Translations under genes and position numbers: made by a program
Notes under the pieces: generated by a model
Database searches by the model: none
Told to the model about the DNA's origin: nothing
The model's input: only the letters and a program-made list of their open reading frames with translations
NCBI RefSeq assembly: GCF_900119075.1
Contig: NZ_FPIP01000001.1
Location: forward strand, 434,001-498,000
Direction: 5' to 3'
Length of the DNA stretch: 64,000 nucleotides
From: Ruminococcus flavefaciens
GTDB taxonomy: Bacteria; Bacillota; Clostridia; Oscillospirales; Ruminococcaceae
In this document: positions 18,092 through 25,656 of the stretch, one piece after another
How the letters are laid out: each line of letters begins with the position of its first letter
Position numbering within the stretch: position 1 is the stretch's first letter

Positions 18092-19555
18092 TTAGTTTTC
18101 TGAAGTGTTTGGATCGCTTTTGGGATCCTTCAGATCTTCGGATACGTATTTTGCTTCCTGCAGCGTTACTTTTATTCTGATATCTCTGCCGTTTCGGGAT
18201 ACCGTAATTGTAACCGTGTCTCCTGCTTTGTACTTATCTCTTATTTCGTTGAGTTCCTGAGCAGTTGATACGGCCTCTCCCTCAATATCTATAATTACGT
18301 CGCCGATCTCAATACCTGCAAGATCAGCAGCACTTCCCTCCTGAACAGTTCTTACGTAAACTCCCACAGGAATATTCCAGTAACGCGACTGAGCTTCGCT
18401 TATATCGTTTGTTGTGATACCGATCTGAGGTCTGCCTGTAACGTATTTATAGTTGATAAGGTCATCTATTATTGATTTAGCTTCCTTTATCGGGATAGCA
18501 AAACAGAGACCTTCTACACTTGCCAGATTGCTGCTGTAGCTTGTTGACATCTTTGCGGAGTTTATACCTATTACCTGTCCGCAACTGTTAAGCAACGGAC
18601 CGCCTGAGTTGCCACTGTTTATTGCTGCATCTGTCTGGATAAGATTCATTTTTCTCGCATTTATGTCGATTTTTCTGTTCAATGCGGAAACGATTCCGCT
18701 TGTAACCGTTCCGAACAGGTCGAATCCGAGAGGATTGCCGACTGCGATAACAAGCTCGCCGACTCTCAGTTCGTCACTGTCTCCCAGAACAGCTGGCTTC
18801 AAGCCTTTTTCATTTACTTTAAGGACTGCAATATCAGTATCGGGATCATAAGCGATAATACTTGCTTCGTGCTCTGATTCATCGCTGAACAGGACAGAAA
18901 CCTCTGTAGCCTTGCCTGCTTTATATTCCTCGTCGTAAACTACGTGAGAATTTGTAACGATATATCCGTCTTCAGATATAATAAAGCCCGTTCCCGTTGC
19001 TCTGAACTGCTGCATTTGCGGCTGAGGATTCCAGCCCCATATGCTGAAAGGCTGCTCCTGTTCGTACTCAAATGTAGAAGCAACCCCTACAACTGACGGC
19101 ATAATAGAATCAACTATATCGGGGAGTGGTTTTGCGTCCGACCTTGAAGCGAGCTCTATCAGACTTGGCAATGGTTTCTTATCGGTATCCTTTGGCTTCT
19201 CTTCATCGACTATTTTTGTAACTGTGCGTGATGGCTCACCAGTGTATTCGGCTACCAATTCGTCTTTGGTAACGCTTAAAAACTTATATACCTTTACTCC
19301 ACAGGCGCATAATACTGCAACTGCGAGAACTGCAACTGCGCTCCTTAGAATAAGATTTATCTTCTTTTTGGAAGATTTTGAAGAGTTTTCAGATGTAAAT
19401 GCATATGATGAACCTGAATCGTAGCTTGTTTCATTACTGTTTGATCTGTAGTCAAAAGAATTTTCTATATTGTCAGATGAGTTGCCGCCAAATATACCAC
19501 TTGATCTATCGCCGCCTGAGGAGATATGATCCCTATCGTTGTAATTGTCTGACAT
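18092..19555 (-). CDS. HtrA/DegP-type membrane serine protease with PDZ domain
   Basis: A 487-aa protein with a Ser/Asn/Asp-rich cytoplasmic head (1-60), a single span at about 68-92, and an extracytoplasmic trypsin-like domain. The triad is His204 in TNSHVV, Asp241 in DPDTDIAVL and Ser317 in NSGNSGGPL. A PDZ domain follows at about 385-475 (GVYVRTVQEGSAADLAGIEI). Surface protein quality control is the expected job. It is a single gene bounded by terminators. The long Gly/Ser/Asp head is typical of Clostridia HtrA proteins. Confidence 0.93.
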   Translation of the reverse strand: MSDNYNDRDHISSGGDRSSGIFGGNSSDNIENSFDYRSNSNETSYDSGSSYAFTSENSSKSSKKKINLILRSAVAVLAVAVLCACGVKVYKFLSVTKDELVAEYTGEPSRTVTKIVDEEKPKDTDKKPLPSLIELASRSDAKPLPDIVDSIMPSVVGVASTFEYEQEQPFSIWGWNPQPQMQQFRATGTGFIISEDGYIVTNSHVVYDEEYKAGKATEVSVLFSDESEHEASIIAYDPDTDIAVLKVNEKGLKPAVLGDSDELRVGELVIAVGNPLGFDLFGTVTSGIVSALNRKIDINARKMNLIQTDAAINSGNSGGPLLNSCGQVIGINSAKMSTSYSSNLASVEGLCFAIPIKEAKSIIDDLINYKYVTGRPQIGITTNDISEAQSRYWNIPVGVYVRTVQEGSAADLAGIEIGDVIIDIEGEAVSTAQELNEIRDKYKAGDTVTITVSRNGRDIRIKVTLQEAKYVSEDLKDPKSDPNTSEN

Positions 19556-19676
19556 ACTGCTCGTCCTTTCTGCATAAAGTCACTATTTTATATTATAAAC
19601 ATTTTTGTGATAAATATATGATAACATAAAGAAAAATACAAATTTATATGGCTTGTATCTCTATATTCAACAGAAA

Positions 19677-19702
19677 AGCCCCGACAGACTTACATCGGGG
19701 CT
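19677..19702 (-). terminator. terminator of the large RNA
   Basis: AGCCCCGA/TCGGGGCT stem; a T run follows on the minus strand only, so it ends the minus-strand transcript. Confidence 0.85.
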
Positions 19703-19757
19703 TAAGCTATTCTGTTTGTTAATAATATAAAGCGACTTTCATCACTTTGCTAAATTA

Positions 19758-20220
19758 CCCTTTGGACTCACCCTTTCGGATTAGATATTCAATGTGTACC
19801 ACTTTTTCATGTACATCATTCCTTTTCTTCAAAAGTAATTAAGCAATGTAGTTTTTCTCCATTGGAATCACCTATAAAGTTGTATTTATCCGATCTGATC
19901 CTCGGATAGTTGCAATTTCATAAAGTAATAACCTATCTTCTCATTGGACTCTACCTCTTGTGAAAGATTTTTTTCGCAATATATCTAAAGACTCATTGTC
20001 GAAATTTCAGATAACTCTGTATCTAAATATATTGGACATGAAGCCGTTTAGATCAGCAATACGTCAGCCTTGTAATCGAATTATAAAGCCATATTGAGCT
20101 ATTTTCAATGGAACAAGCACGAAGCCTATATTCCCTTTTTCACTGAATCCAATTACTCAGCAAGCCCGCCGGCTTCACGCAGCTGTGCGAACTTTTCTTC
20201 CATTGGACTCACACTCCCTT
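19758..20220 (-). repeat. four dispersed copies of a GAGTCCAATGGA-type motif
   Basis: On the minus strand the copies are at about 20218-20195 (GTGTGAGTCCAATGGAAG), 19957-19937 (GGTAGAGTCCAATGAGAA), 19874-19855 (AGGTGATTCCAATGGAGA) and 19773-19755 (GGGTGAGTCCAAAGGG). Three carry ATG 6-10 nt after a purine-rich GGTGA/GGGAG element, so each could be read as a ribosome binding site plus start. In-frame peptides would be 16 aa (20153-20203), 3 aa (19933-19944) and 7 aa (19839-19862). Spacing is irregular and there are no spacers of constant length, so this is not CRISPR. Confidence 0.6.
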
Positions 20221-20311
20221 CCGCGTATTATCATTTACATTGAGGCTTTCGCCTCAGTCCAAGTAAATACAGCTTGGATCGCTCATCTGAGCTCTCCTTT
20301 TCTTTGATTAT

Positions 20312-20340
20312 ATATTACCACATTTCTTGTGCATTGTCAA
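20312..20340 (-). promoter_or_regulatory. sigma-A promoter of the large RNA
   Basis: TTGACA (20335-20340) and TAATAT (20312-20317) on the minus strand with a 17-bp spacer. This is among the strongest-looking promoters in the window, with a predicted start near 20305. Confidence 0.8.
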
Positions 20341-20449
20341 TAGAAATCACATAATTATCACGAAACTTTAGTGTAATTCGGCGTATATCACAATGAAAGT
20401 TACTTCCCATTGACAATTTTATCAATAAACTTATTACTCAATTTCCCTC

Positions 20450-20478
20450 TTGATTTTTTTAATATATTAGTGTATAAT
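20450..20478 (+). promoter_or_regulatory. sigma-A promoter of the DUF1292 gene
   Basis: TTGATT (20450-20455) and TATAAT (20473-20478), 17-bp spacer, about 40 bp before the start codon. Confidence 0.75.
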
Positions 20479-20516
20479 TAAAACATCAAATAGCGTAAGC
20501 TGGAATGGAGATTATT

Positions 20517-20807
20517 ATGTCAGAAATGAATGAATACACCCCCGACCTCTTTGAGCTTATCGATGAGGAAGGGAACAAAAAACAGTTTGAACTTTTTGAT
20601 TGCGCAGAGATCGAGGGTGAGCAGTATTTTGCTATGCTTCCTGCAGTTGAAGATGATGATTTCCTTAACTCCGACTGCGAGCTGGTTATTCTTAAATCCA
20701 TAGAAGAGGACGGCGAAGAAATACTTGCGTCAATTGATGATGACGATGAGTTTGAAACAGTTTCTGCATTCTTTATGGAAAGATTACAGGACGCCCTTGA
20801 AGAATAA
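20517..20807 (+). CDS. DUF1292 family acidic protein
   Basis: A 96-aa highly acidic protein (many Glu and Asp, almost no Lys after residue 50). The family pattern is FELIDEEGNKKQFELFDCAE, a YFAMLPAVEDDD strand, and ELVILKSIEEDGEEILASI. DUF1292 proteins are common small Firmicutes proteins of unknown function. I use ATG 20517, which has GGAG 6 bp upstream; an in-frame ATG 12 bp earlier lacks a site. It has its own promoter and stands just before 6S RNA. Confidence 0.9.
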   Translation: MSEMNEYTPDLFELIDEEGNKKQFELFDCAEIEGEQYFAMLPAVEDDDFLNSDCELVILKSIEEDGEEILASIDDDDEFETVSAFFMERLQDALEE

Positions 20808-20849
20808 GACAATTTCATCAAATTTTAATAATTTTACATAGATTTGCTA

Positions 20850-20878
20850 TTGATTTTTTGAAATCTTTATGGTATAAT
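20850..20878 (+). promoter_or_regulatory. sigma-A promoter of 6S RNA
   Basis: TTGATT (20850-20855), 17-bp spacer, TATAAT (20873-20878) with a TGG extended -10. Confidence 0.8.
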
Positions 20879-20885
20879 AGATATA

Positions 20886-21075
20886 GAAAAAGAAAATATT
20901 CTGCCTTGTTCGGGTAAATATAGTTTTTATAATCCAACACATAATTCAAGGGAATTCAGCTCCGTATGTGGACTGCAGACCTCCCGCTTTGCGGACGAAG
21001 GGAGCGAGAAGCATAAGGGCGGGTACCCACCTGCTTCGTGCGGGTTTTATGCACTATATGACGGCAAGGCGGATT
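20886..21075 (+). ncRNA. ssrS: 6S RNA
   Basis: This ~190-nt RNA mimics an open promoter and binds the sigma-A RNA polymerase holoenzyme. The closing helix pairs TCTGCCTTG (20900-20908) with CAAGGCGGA (21065-21073), nine pairs without a break. The TGCCTTGTTCGGG strand opposite ATGACGGCAAGGCGG recalls the conserved ends of known 6S RNAs. The central part has a pyrimidine/purine bubble and a GGGCGGGTACCCACCTGC hairpin region. It has its own promoter, no coding frame and a T-run at its 3' end. Class assignment is by pattern, not by covariance search. Confidence 0.82.
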
Positions 21076-21090
21076 TTTTTACCCAACTAA

Positions 21091-21122
21091 AAAACGGTTT
21101 CCATACATCGGAAACCGTTTTT
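21091..21122. terminator. bidirectional intrinsic terminator
   Basis: ACGGTTTCC/GGAAACCGT stem with A-rich and T-rich flanks, between 6S RNA and the convergent nrdG. Confidence 0.85.
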
Positions 21123-21129
21123 TTTATTA

Positions 21130-21630
21130 TTATGGTTCTGCTTCGATTGCTTCGCCTTTTTTCAGACTCTCATGACAGTTGATATACCTCTGGTTGGAGC
21201 TTCCACGGAATTTTATCTCCCAATCCTTTTGTTCAAGGATGAAAGGTCCGTCGATAAGAAAATCGGTGACTTCAAGGAGCTCGCCCCAGTGGTTCTGAGT
21301 GCGTTCTTCAAAAAGCTTTTCAAAAGTATAGCCTGTATAGGTTATTATATCAAGTCCGAGCTTTTTGATCTCCTTGCCGAGAACGGAAAGAGCTTCTGCC
21401 TGACAAAATGGCTCTCCCCCACTGAACGTAACACCGTCAAGGAGCGGATTGCCTTTTATTTTTTCGAGAAGTGCTTCTGTTGTAGTAACAGTTCCGCCCT
21501 CGAAATCGTGAGTCTGAGGATTATGGCAGCCCTTGCAGTTATGAGGGCAGCCCTGTACAAATATAGTAAATCGTATTCCGGGACCGTCAACGATCGAATC
21601 GTTGATAGTTCCCGCAATTCTGAGTTCCAT
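21130..21630 (-). CDS. nrdG: anaerobic ribonucleotide reductase activating protein
   Basis: Radical SAM enzyme that installs the glycyl radical on NrdD. The cluster motif CPHNCKGC lies in QGCPHNCKGCHNPQTHDF near residue 30, and TFSGGEPFCQ is the usual SAM-binding segment. At 166 aa it has the typical short NrdG form. It starts 10 bp after nrdD ends, so the pair forms an operon under the nrdD promoter. Confidence 0.96.
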   Translation of the reverse strand: MELRIAGTINDSIVDGPGIRFTIFVQGCPHNCKGCHNPQTHDFEGGTVTTTEALLEKIKGNPLLDGVTFSGGEPFCQAEALSVLGKEIKKLGLDIITYTGYTFEKLFEERTQNHWGELLEVTDFLIDGPFILEQKDWEIKFRGSSNQRYINCHESLKKGEAIEAEP

Positions 21631-21639
21631 TATATCACC

Positions 21640-23958
21640 TTACACATCATGCTTGACTCTGTCGCGCTCTTCTGCACGCTTACCGTTGTTGAAGCGGTCA
21701 AGTGTACCAACAAGATAGCCTGTGATTCGGCGTATTCTGTCGAATGCAACGTTGTTTGAGTGCTCTTTTCTTCCGCAGCAAGGACAAGTCTCGCCGATGA
21801 TACCTGTGTAGCCGCAGCAAGGATCACGGTCTACAGGGTGATTGATAGCGCCGTAGCCAATGCCTGATTCCTTCATGCAGCGAACTATCTTTTCAAATGC
21901 GCTGAGGTTCTCAAGCGGATCACCGTCAAGCTCGATATAACTGATGTGACCTGCATTTGTGAGCTCATGGTAAGGAGCTTCTATCTTGATCTTCTCAAAT
22001 GCACTGATAGGATAGTAAACTGGTACGTGGAATGAGTTTGTGTAGTAGTCACGGTCTGTAACGCCCTCGATAATGCCGTACTTCTTGGCGTCCATACGTA
22101 CAAAACGACCTGAAAGTCCTTCGGCAGGAGTTGCAAGAAGTGAGAAATTGAGACCTGTTCTCTTTGACTCTTCGTCGAGACGCTTTCTCATGGAAGAAAC
22201 TATCTCAAGTCCGAGCTCGCGGGCTTCTTCGCTCTCGCCGTGATGAGCGCCGATAAGAGCCTTTAAAGTTTCTGCAAGACCGATGAAACCAACGGAGAGA
22301 GTACCGTGTTTAAGTACCTCGCCTACTGTGTCGTCAGGACCAAGCTTGTCGGAGTCTATCCATATACCCTGTCCCATAAGGAATGGGTAGTTTCTTACTC
22401 TCTTCTGAGACTGGATATTGAATCTGTGCATGAGCTGGTCGATGACGAGCTCCATTTTTTCCTCGAGCATTTCAAAGAAAAGACCAACATTGTGATCTGC
22501 CTTGATAGCAAGACGAGGAAGATTGATAGATGTAAAGCTGAGATTTCCTCTGCCTGTAACTATCTCTCTTGAAGGATCGTAGTTGTTTCCGATAACTCTT
22601 GTACGGCAGCCCATATATGCGATCTCTGTATCCGGATTGCCCTCCTTGTAGTACTGGAGGTTGTATGGTGCGTCGATGAAAGAGAAGTTCGGGAAAAGAC
22701 GCTTTGCAGAAACTCTGCAAGCGAGCTTGAATAAATCATAGTTAGGATCGGTAGGATTGTAGTTGATACCTTCCTTGATCTTAAATATATGTATCGGGAA
22801 GATAGGTGTCTCTCCGTTACCGAGACCTGCCTCCTGAGCAAGAAGTACATTCTTGATGACCATTCTTCCTTCAGGAGATGTATCTGTACCGTAGTTTATA
22901 GAGCTGAAAGGTGTCTGTGCGCCTGCACGGCTGTTCATAGTGTTGAGGTTATGGATAAGTGCTTCCATAGCCTGATAAGTAGCTCTGTCGGTCTCTTTTT
23001 CAGCATTTCTTGTAGCGAAAGCCTGAATTTTCTCCGCAGTTTCCTTATCGGTGTACTTCAGCAGAAGATCCATTTCCTTTTCTTTGTAGCCGTTATCGTT
23101 TGCAAGAGTTGGCTTGAGTCCGAAGTTTTCTGACATTTCTTTCTTTATTTCGTCTACTGCTTCAAACTCGTTCTCTACTCCGCCTATCAGAGAGAGAGCT
23201 CTTGCGACATTCTGTGTATATCTTGACGCATATGTTTTCTTTACGCCGTCAGCCATTGCATAGTCAAATGTAGGTATACTCTGTCCGCCGTGCTGATCGT
23301 TCTGGTTGGACTGGATAGCGATACAGGCAAGAGCAGAATAGCTTGCTATATCGTTTGGCTCTCTAAGGAAGCCGTGACCTGTTGAAAAGCCATTGGTGAA
23401 CAGCTTGTGCAGATCAATCTGAGTACAGGTAGTAGTCAGAGTATAAAAGTCGAGGTCGTGTATATGAATATCTCCCTCGCGGTGAGCCTTTGCATGGGCA
23501 GGCTCAAGGACATACATTTCATAGTATTCCTTAGCTGATACAGAACCGTACTTGAGCATAGTACCCATTGCTGTATCGCCATCTATATTAGCGTTCTCAC
23601 GCTTTATATCACTGTCTTTTGCAGGACTGAAAGTCAGCTCGTTAAGTACGCACATCAGATTGGTCTTCATCTCACGTGAGCGTGTACGCTCATAACGATA
23701 GAGAATATATGCCTTTGCTGTTTTTGCGTGACCTTTTTCGATAAGAACTTTCTCGACAAGATCCTGAATCTCTTCAACAGTTGGAGTTTTATTAGGGTTC
23801 TGTTCCTCGTATAGTCTGCACACCTCAACTGCAACATCCATTGCAACGTTGAAATCTGTACCCCCGCGAGCCTGTGCAGCCTTAAAGATAGCGTTTGCGA
23901 TCTTTTCTATATTAAAAGGAACTTTTCTTCCGTCTCTTTTAATAATGTGGATTATCAT
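21640..23958 (-). CDS. nrdD: anaerobic ribonucleoside-triphosphate reductase (class III)
   Basis: Oxygen-sensitive glycyl-radical enzyme making dNTPs from NTPs. An N-terminal ATP-cone (IKRDGRKVPFNIEKIANAIF) for allosteric control is followed by the ten-stranded barrel. Near the C-terminus are the zinc Cys pairs CCGYTG and CPCCGR, then the glycyl radical loop RRITGYLVG. The length of 772 aa fits a full enzyme. Upstream are a 17-bp-spaced promoter and NrdR-type boxes, so NrdR-ATP/dATP repression is likely. Confidence 0.97.
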   Translation of the reverse strand: MIIHIIKRDGRKVPFNIEKIANAIFKAAQARGGTDFNVAMDVAVEVCRLYEEQNPNKTPTVEEIQDLVEKVLIEKGHAKTAKAYILYRYERTRSREMKTNLMCVLNELTFSPAKDSDIKRENANIDGDTAMGTMLKYGSVSAKEYYEMYVLEPAHAKAHREGDIHIHDLDFYTLTTTCTQIDLHKLFTNGFSTGHGFLREPNDIASYSALACIAIQSNQNDQHGGQSIPTFDYAMADGVKKTYASRYTQNVARALSLIGGVENEFEAVDEIKKEMSENFGLKPTLANDNGYKEKEMDLLLKYTDKETAEKIQAFATRNAEKETDRATYQAMEALIHNLNTMNSRAGAQTPFSSINYGTDTSPEGRMVIKNVLLAQEAGLGNGETPIFPIHIFKIKEGINYNPTDPNYDLFKLACRVSAKRLFPNFSFIDAPYNLQYYKEGNPDTEIAYMGCRTRVIGNNYDPSREIVTGRGNLSFTSINLPRLAIKADHNVGLFFEMLEEKMELVIDQLMHRFNIQSQKRVRNYPFLMGQGIWIDSDKLGPDDTVGEVLKHGTLSVGFIGLAETLKALIGAHHGESEEARELGLEIVSSMRKRLDEESKRTGLNFSLLATPAEGLSGRFVRMDAKKYGIIEGVTDRDYYTNSFHVPVYYPISAFEKIKIEAPYHELTNAGHISYIELDGDPLENLSAFEKIVRCMKESGIGYGAINHPVDRDPCCGYTGIIGETCPCCGRKEHSNNVAFDRIRRITGYLVGTLDRFNNGKRAEERDRVKHDV

Positions 23959-23977
23959 TTCTTTATCATACCTCCAA

Positions 23978-23993
23978 ACACAATATATAGTGT
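23978..23993 (-). promoter_or_regulatory. NrdR-type box 1 (ACACAATATATAGTGT)
   Basis: A 16-bp near-palindrome matching the NrdR box pattern acaCwATATaTwgtgt, lying between the predicted nrdD transcription start and its ribosome binding site (GGAGG). Binding here could block transcription directly. Confidence 0.75.
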
Positions 23994-24016
23994 CTCTCTT
24001 TCAATCGTTCTTTATA

Positions 24017-24045
24017 AGTATAGAACATAATTCATAGATTGTCAA
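24017..24045 (-). promoter_or_regulatory. sigma-A promoter of nrdDG
   Basis: On the minus strand TTGACA (24040-24045) and TATACT (24017-24022) with a 17-bp spacer, about 60 bp before the nrdD start. Confidence 0.75.
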
Positions 24046-24169
24046 TGTAGGCTTTAGACAACTAACCAGAAAAAATTACACTTGTTTTTGGAGGAAATGT
24101 GCATAAATCATTTATAAAATGGACTTTTAGCGATATTTCGAGCTTTGAAAAGGTCTACAGATAGTAAAT

Positions 24170-24199
24170 CGGTCAAACACTATATATAGTGTTTGACCG
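24170..24199. promoter_or_regulatory. 30-bp perfect palindrome containing NrdR-type box 2
   Basis: The core ACACTATATATAGTGT (24177-24192) is a perfect NrdR-type box, and the symmetry continues outward (CGGTCAA/TTGACCG) to 30 bp without mismatch. Its centre is 199 bp from the centre of box 1. No T-run follows it on either strand, so it does not look like a terminator, although it also lies just past the stop of the next minus-strand gene. Confidence 0.65.
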
Positions 24200-24204
24200 A
24201 AAAA

Positions 24205-25056
24205 TTATACAGTATGACAAAGCACGTAATCAGCAATGGTTTTATATGCTTTTTCAGTAAGAGCTCCTGACTCTGAGTCAATAAATTCTTTTGAAATATT
24301 TCCGTCTACTCCCTTGAGAGCTGTGTTGGTATCTATGCAGTAAACGTTATTTGTATTAGCAATTGTTAAAAGCTTTGTATTGAATTCGTTTATGACGCCG
24401 TTGTCGATAGCACTTCCCTCTCCTGACGGCGGCAGCTGCATGATATAGATATCTGCGCCGGTGAGATATCCTCTTACATTTTTTACAAACTCGGTATAGT
24501 TTGAGATCATATCGTCTACAGAAGAGGTACCGATGTCATCTCCAAGCATGATATAAACCTTTTCAGGCTTTTTGGTCTGCAATATTTCGTAGGCTGTCTT
24601 TGTTCCGTATGAGGAATCCATTGTATATGTGTTGCAGTTTGCAGCACCAAGCTCGCCGCTGCCGATTATATCGGTAAGTCCTGTATACTTTCCCATATCT
24701 ATGAGAGTATTATCGGTCACAAGGCAGCATGAACCAAGATACGAAGCGTCCTTGGGCTGAGACTGACCAATAGGATTTGTCACAGATGAACCGCTCTGCT
24801 GAACGTTCTGTTCAGTGTCAGCTGAGCCGCCTGAGCTTTCGCTGTTCTGTTCGGCAGACGTTTTATCTTCGACAACTACATTTTCAAATTCATCGCTAAA
24901 AAAGTTTTCGTTAAAGTTTGCGGCTACCATATAAAGAATGAAGCAGGTTGCAAATGAGAGCATAAAAATAGTGATAAGTCCACAGAAGCTGAATCTTATC
25001 TTTGGTCTGCCACGCTTTTTATCTGAAATACGTGTAATACTTTTCTTTTTAGCCAT
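24205..25056 (-). CDS. membrane-anchored SGNH-fold-like protein, degenerate active site
   Basis: A 283-aa protein with a basic head, one membrane span (about residues 25-46), a low-complexity Ser/Gln/Glu linker (60-100) and an extracytoplasmic domain. The domain order resembles the surface SGNH hydrolases of Clostridia: a strand followed by LGSCCLVTDNTL where GDS would be expected, then KVYIMLGDDIGTSSVDDM at the block III position, and a closing helix. The usual GDS Ser and the final DxxH pair are absent. I infer a non-catalytic or altered relative. It has a TTAACTCC-complement (GGAG) site. Confidence 0.55.
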   Translation of the reverse strand: MAKKKSITRISDKKRGRPKIRFSFCGLITIFMLSFATCFILYMVAANFNENFFSDEFENVVVEDKTSAEQNSESSGGSADTEQNVQQSGSSVTNPIGQSQPKDASYLGSCCLVTDNTLIDMGKYTGLTDIIGSGELGAANCNTYTMDSSYGTKTAYEILQTKKPEKVYIMLGDDIGTSSVDDMISNYTEFVKNVRGYLTGADIYIMQLPPSGEGSAIDNGVINEFNTKLLTIANTNNVYCIDTNTALKGVDGNISKEFIDSESGALTEKAYKTIADYVLCHTV

Positions 25057-25263
25057 ATTAACTCCTGATATAATAAAGCGCAGACCTGTTTCAAAGGATT
25101 ATGCGCCGTGATTTGCCGTTGCGGCAGTTATTAATATTATACCTCTTTTTCCTGATGTTTGCAAGACTTTTAAGAAGTTTTATTTTATTTTTGCGTATCA
25201 GCTTGAATTCTTCTCCAAAATAGACTATAATAATACTATAATGTTTTAAGGAGGGATGATCTG

Positions 25264-25614
25264 TTGTTCCATTGCGGCAAACCGATGATGAAAGGCTGTT
25301 TTAAAATTGAAAAGCGCGGTATTCCAACAAAAGGTGCTTCTCTTGAGTATCCTGTTTCGACGTTCTATGACGGAAATAATAAGATATGTGAAGTTCCTGT
25401 TGATAAGACGCTTGGATATTACTGCACAGAGTGCGGTATGCTTATCGGAGTTTTTCCTGTAACTCACCCAACCGGATTTGCAGGGAAATACAATCAGGAT
25501 ATCGACGATAAAATTGATGTTCTGCCTAAAAAGATATGCATCGAGTGCGGCGCAGAGATCGACGTTGATTATCCTCGCTGTCCATTTTGCGGTCATATCT
25601 ATGAGGCAATATAA
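25264..25614 (+). CDS. double zinc-ribbon protein (DUF6487-like N-terminus)
   Basis: A 116-aa protein with two Cys-rich parts. The first (FHCGKPMMKG with YYCTECGMLIG) resembles the DUF6487 pattern of a small Cys protein that begins with a CxxCGxxM segment. The second (ICIECGAEI and CPFCGHIY) is a plain zinc ribbon. I use TTG 25264, about 8 bp after GGAGGG; an ATG at 25256 is out of frame and stops after ten codons. Function unknown. pyrE follows after 42 bp. Confidence 0.65.
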   Translation: MFHCGKPMMKGCFKIEKRGIPTKGASLEYPVSTFYDGNNKICEVPVDKTLGYYCTECGMLIGVFPVTHPTGFAGKYNQDIDDKIDVLPKKICIECGAEIDVDYPRCPFCGHIYEAI

Positions 25615-25656
25615 CAGCATAAAACGATAATTATTTACATAACGGAGGTATATACA

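Larger units (their letters stand above)
19672..20305 (-). ncRNA. candidate ~630-nt large non-coding or multi-micro-ORF transcript
   Basis: No ordinary coding frame fits in this ~630-nt stretch, yet it is framed as a discrete minus-strand transcript. A near-consensus sigma-A promoter lies at its 5' end (20312-20340) and an oriented intrinsic terminator at its 3' end (19677-19702). It contains local helices (TGAGGC/GCCTCA closed by ATTTAC/GTAAAT near 20230-20265; ATCCGA/TCGGAT near 19890-19910). CCAATGGAA near 20203 can also pair with TTCCATTG near 20105. A motif with consensus GGTGAGTCCAATGGAG occurs four times. The size is in the range of ornate large RNAs such as OLE or ROOL, but I cannot match it to either. 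Confidence 0.6.

Noticed and set aside
19758..20220. CRISPR array suggested by the repeated CATTGGACTCAC motif
   Set aside because: Copies are imperfect, unevenly spaced (about 80 to 260 bp), only four, and no cas genes are present.
20886..21075. tmRNA or SRP RNA for the RNA next to DUF1292
   Set aside because: There is no tRNA-like CCA end, no tag frame and no SRP Alu or GGAA tetraloop; the long closing helix and promoter-like bubble fit 6S RNA better.
24170..24199. Intrinsic terminator of the SGNH-like gene
   Set aside because: The dyad is perfect but has no T-run on the minus strand; the NrdR-type core is a better explanation.
25256..25288. ATG start at 25256 for the zinc-ribbon gene
   Set aside because: It is in another frame and meets a stop after ten codons; TTG 25264 with the upstream GGAGGG gives the full Cys pattern.
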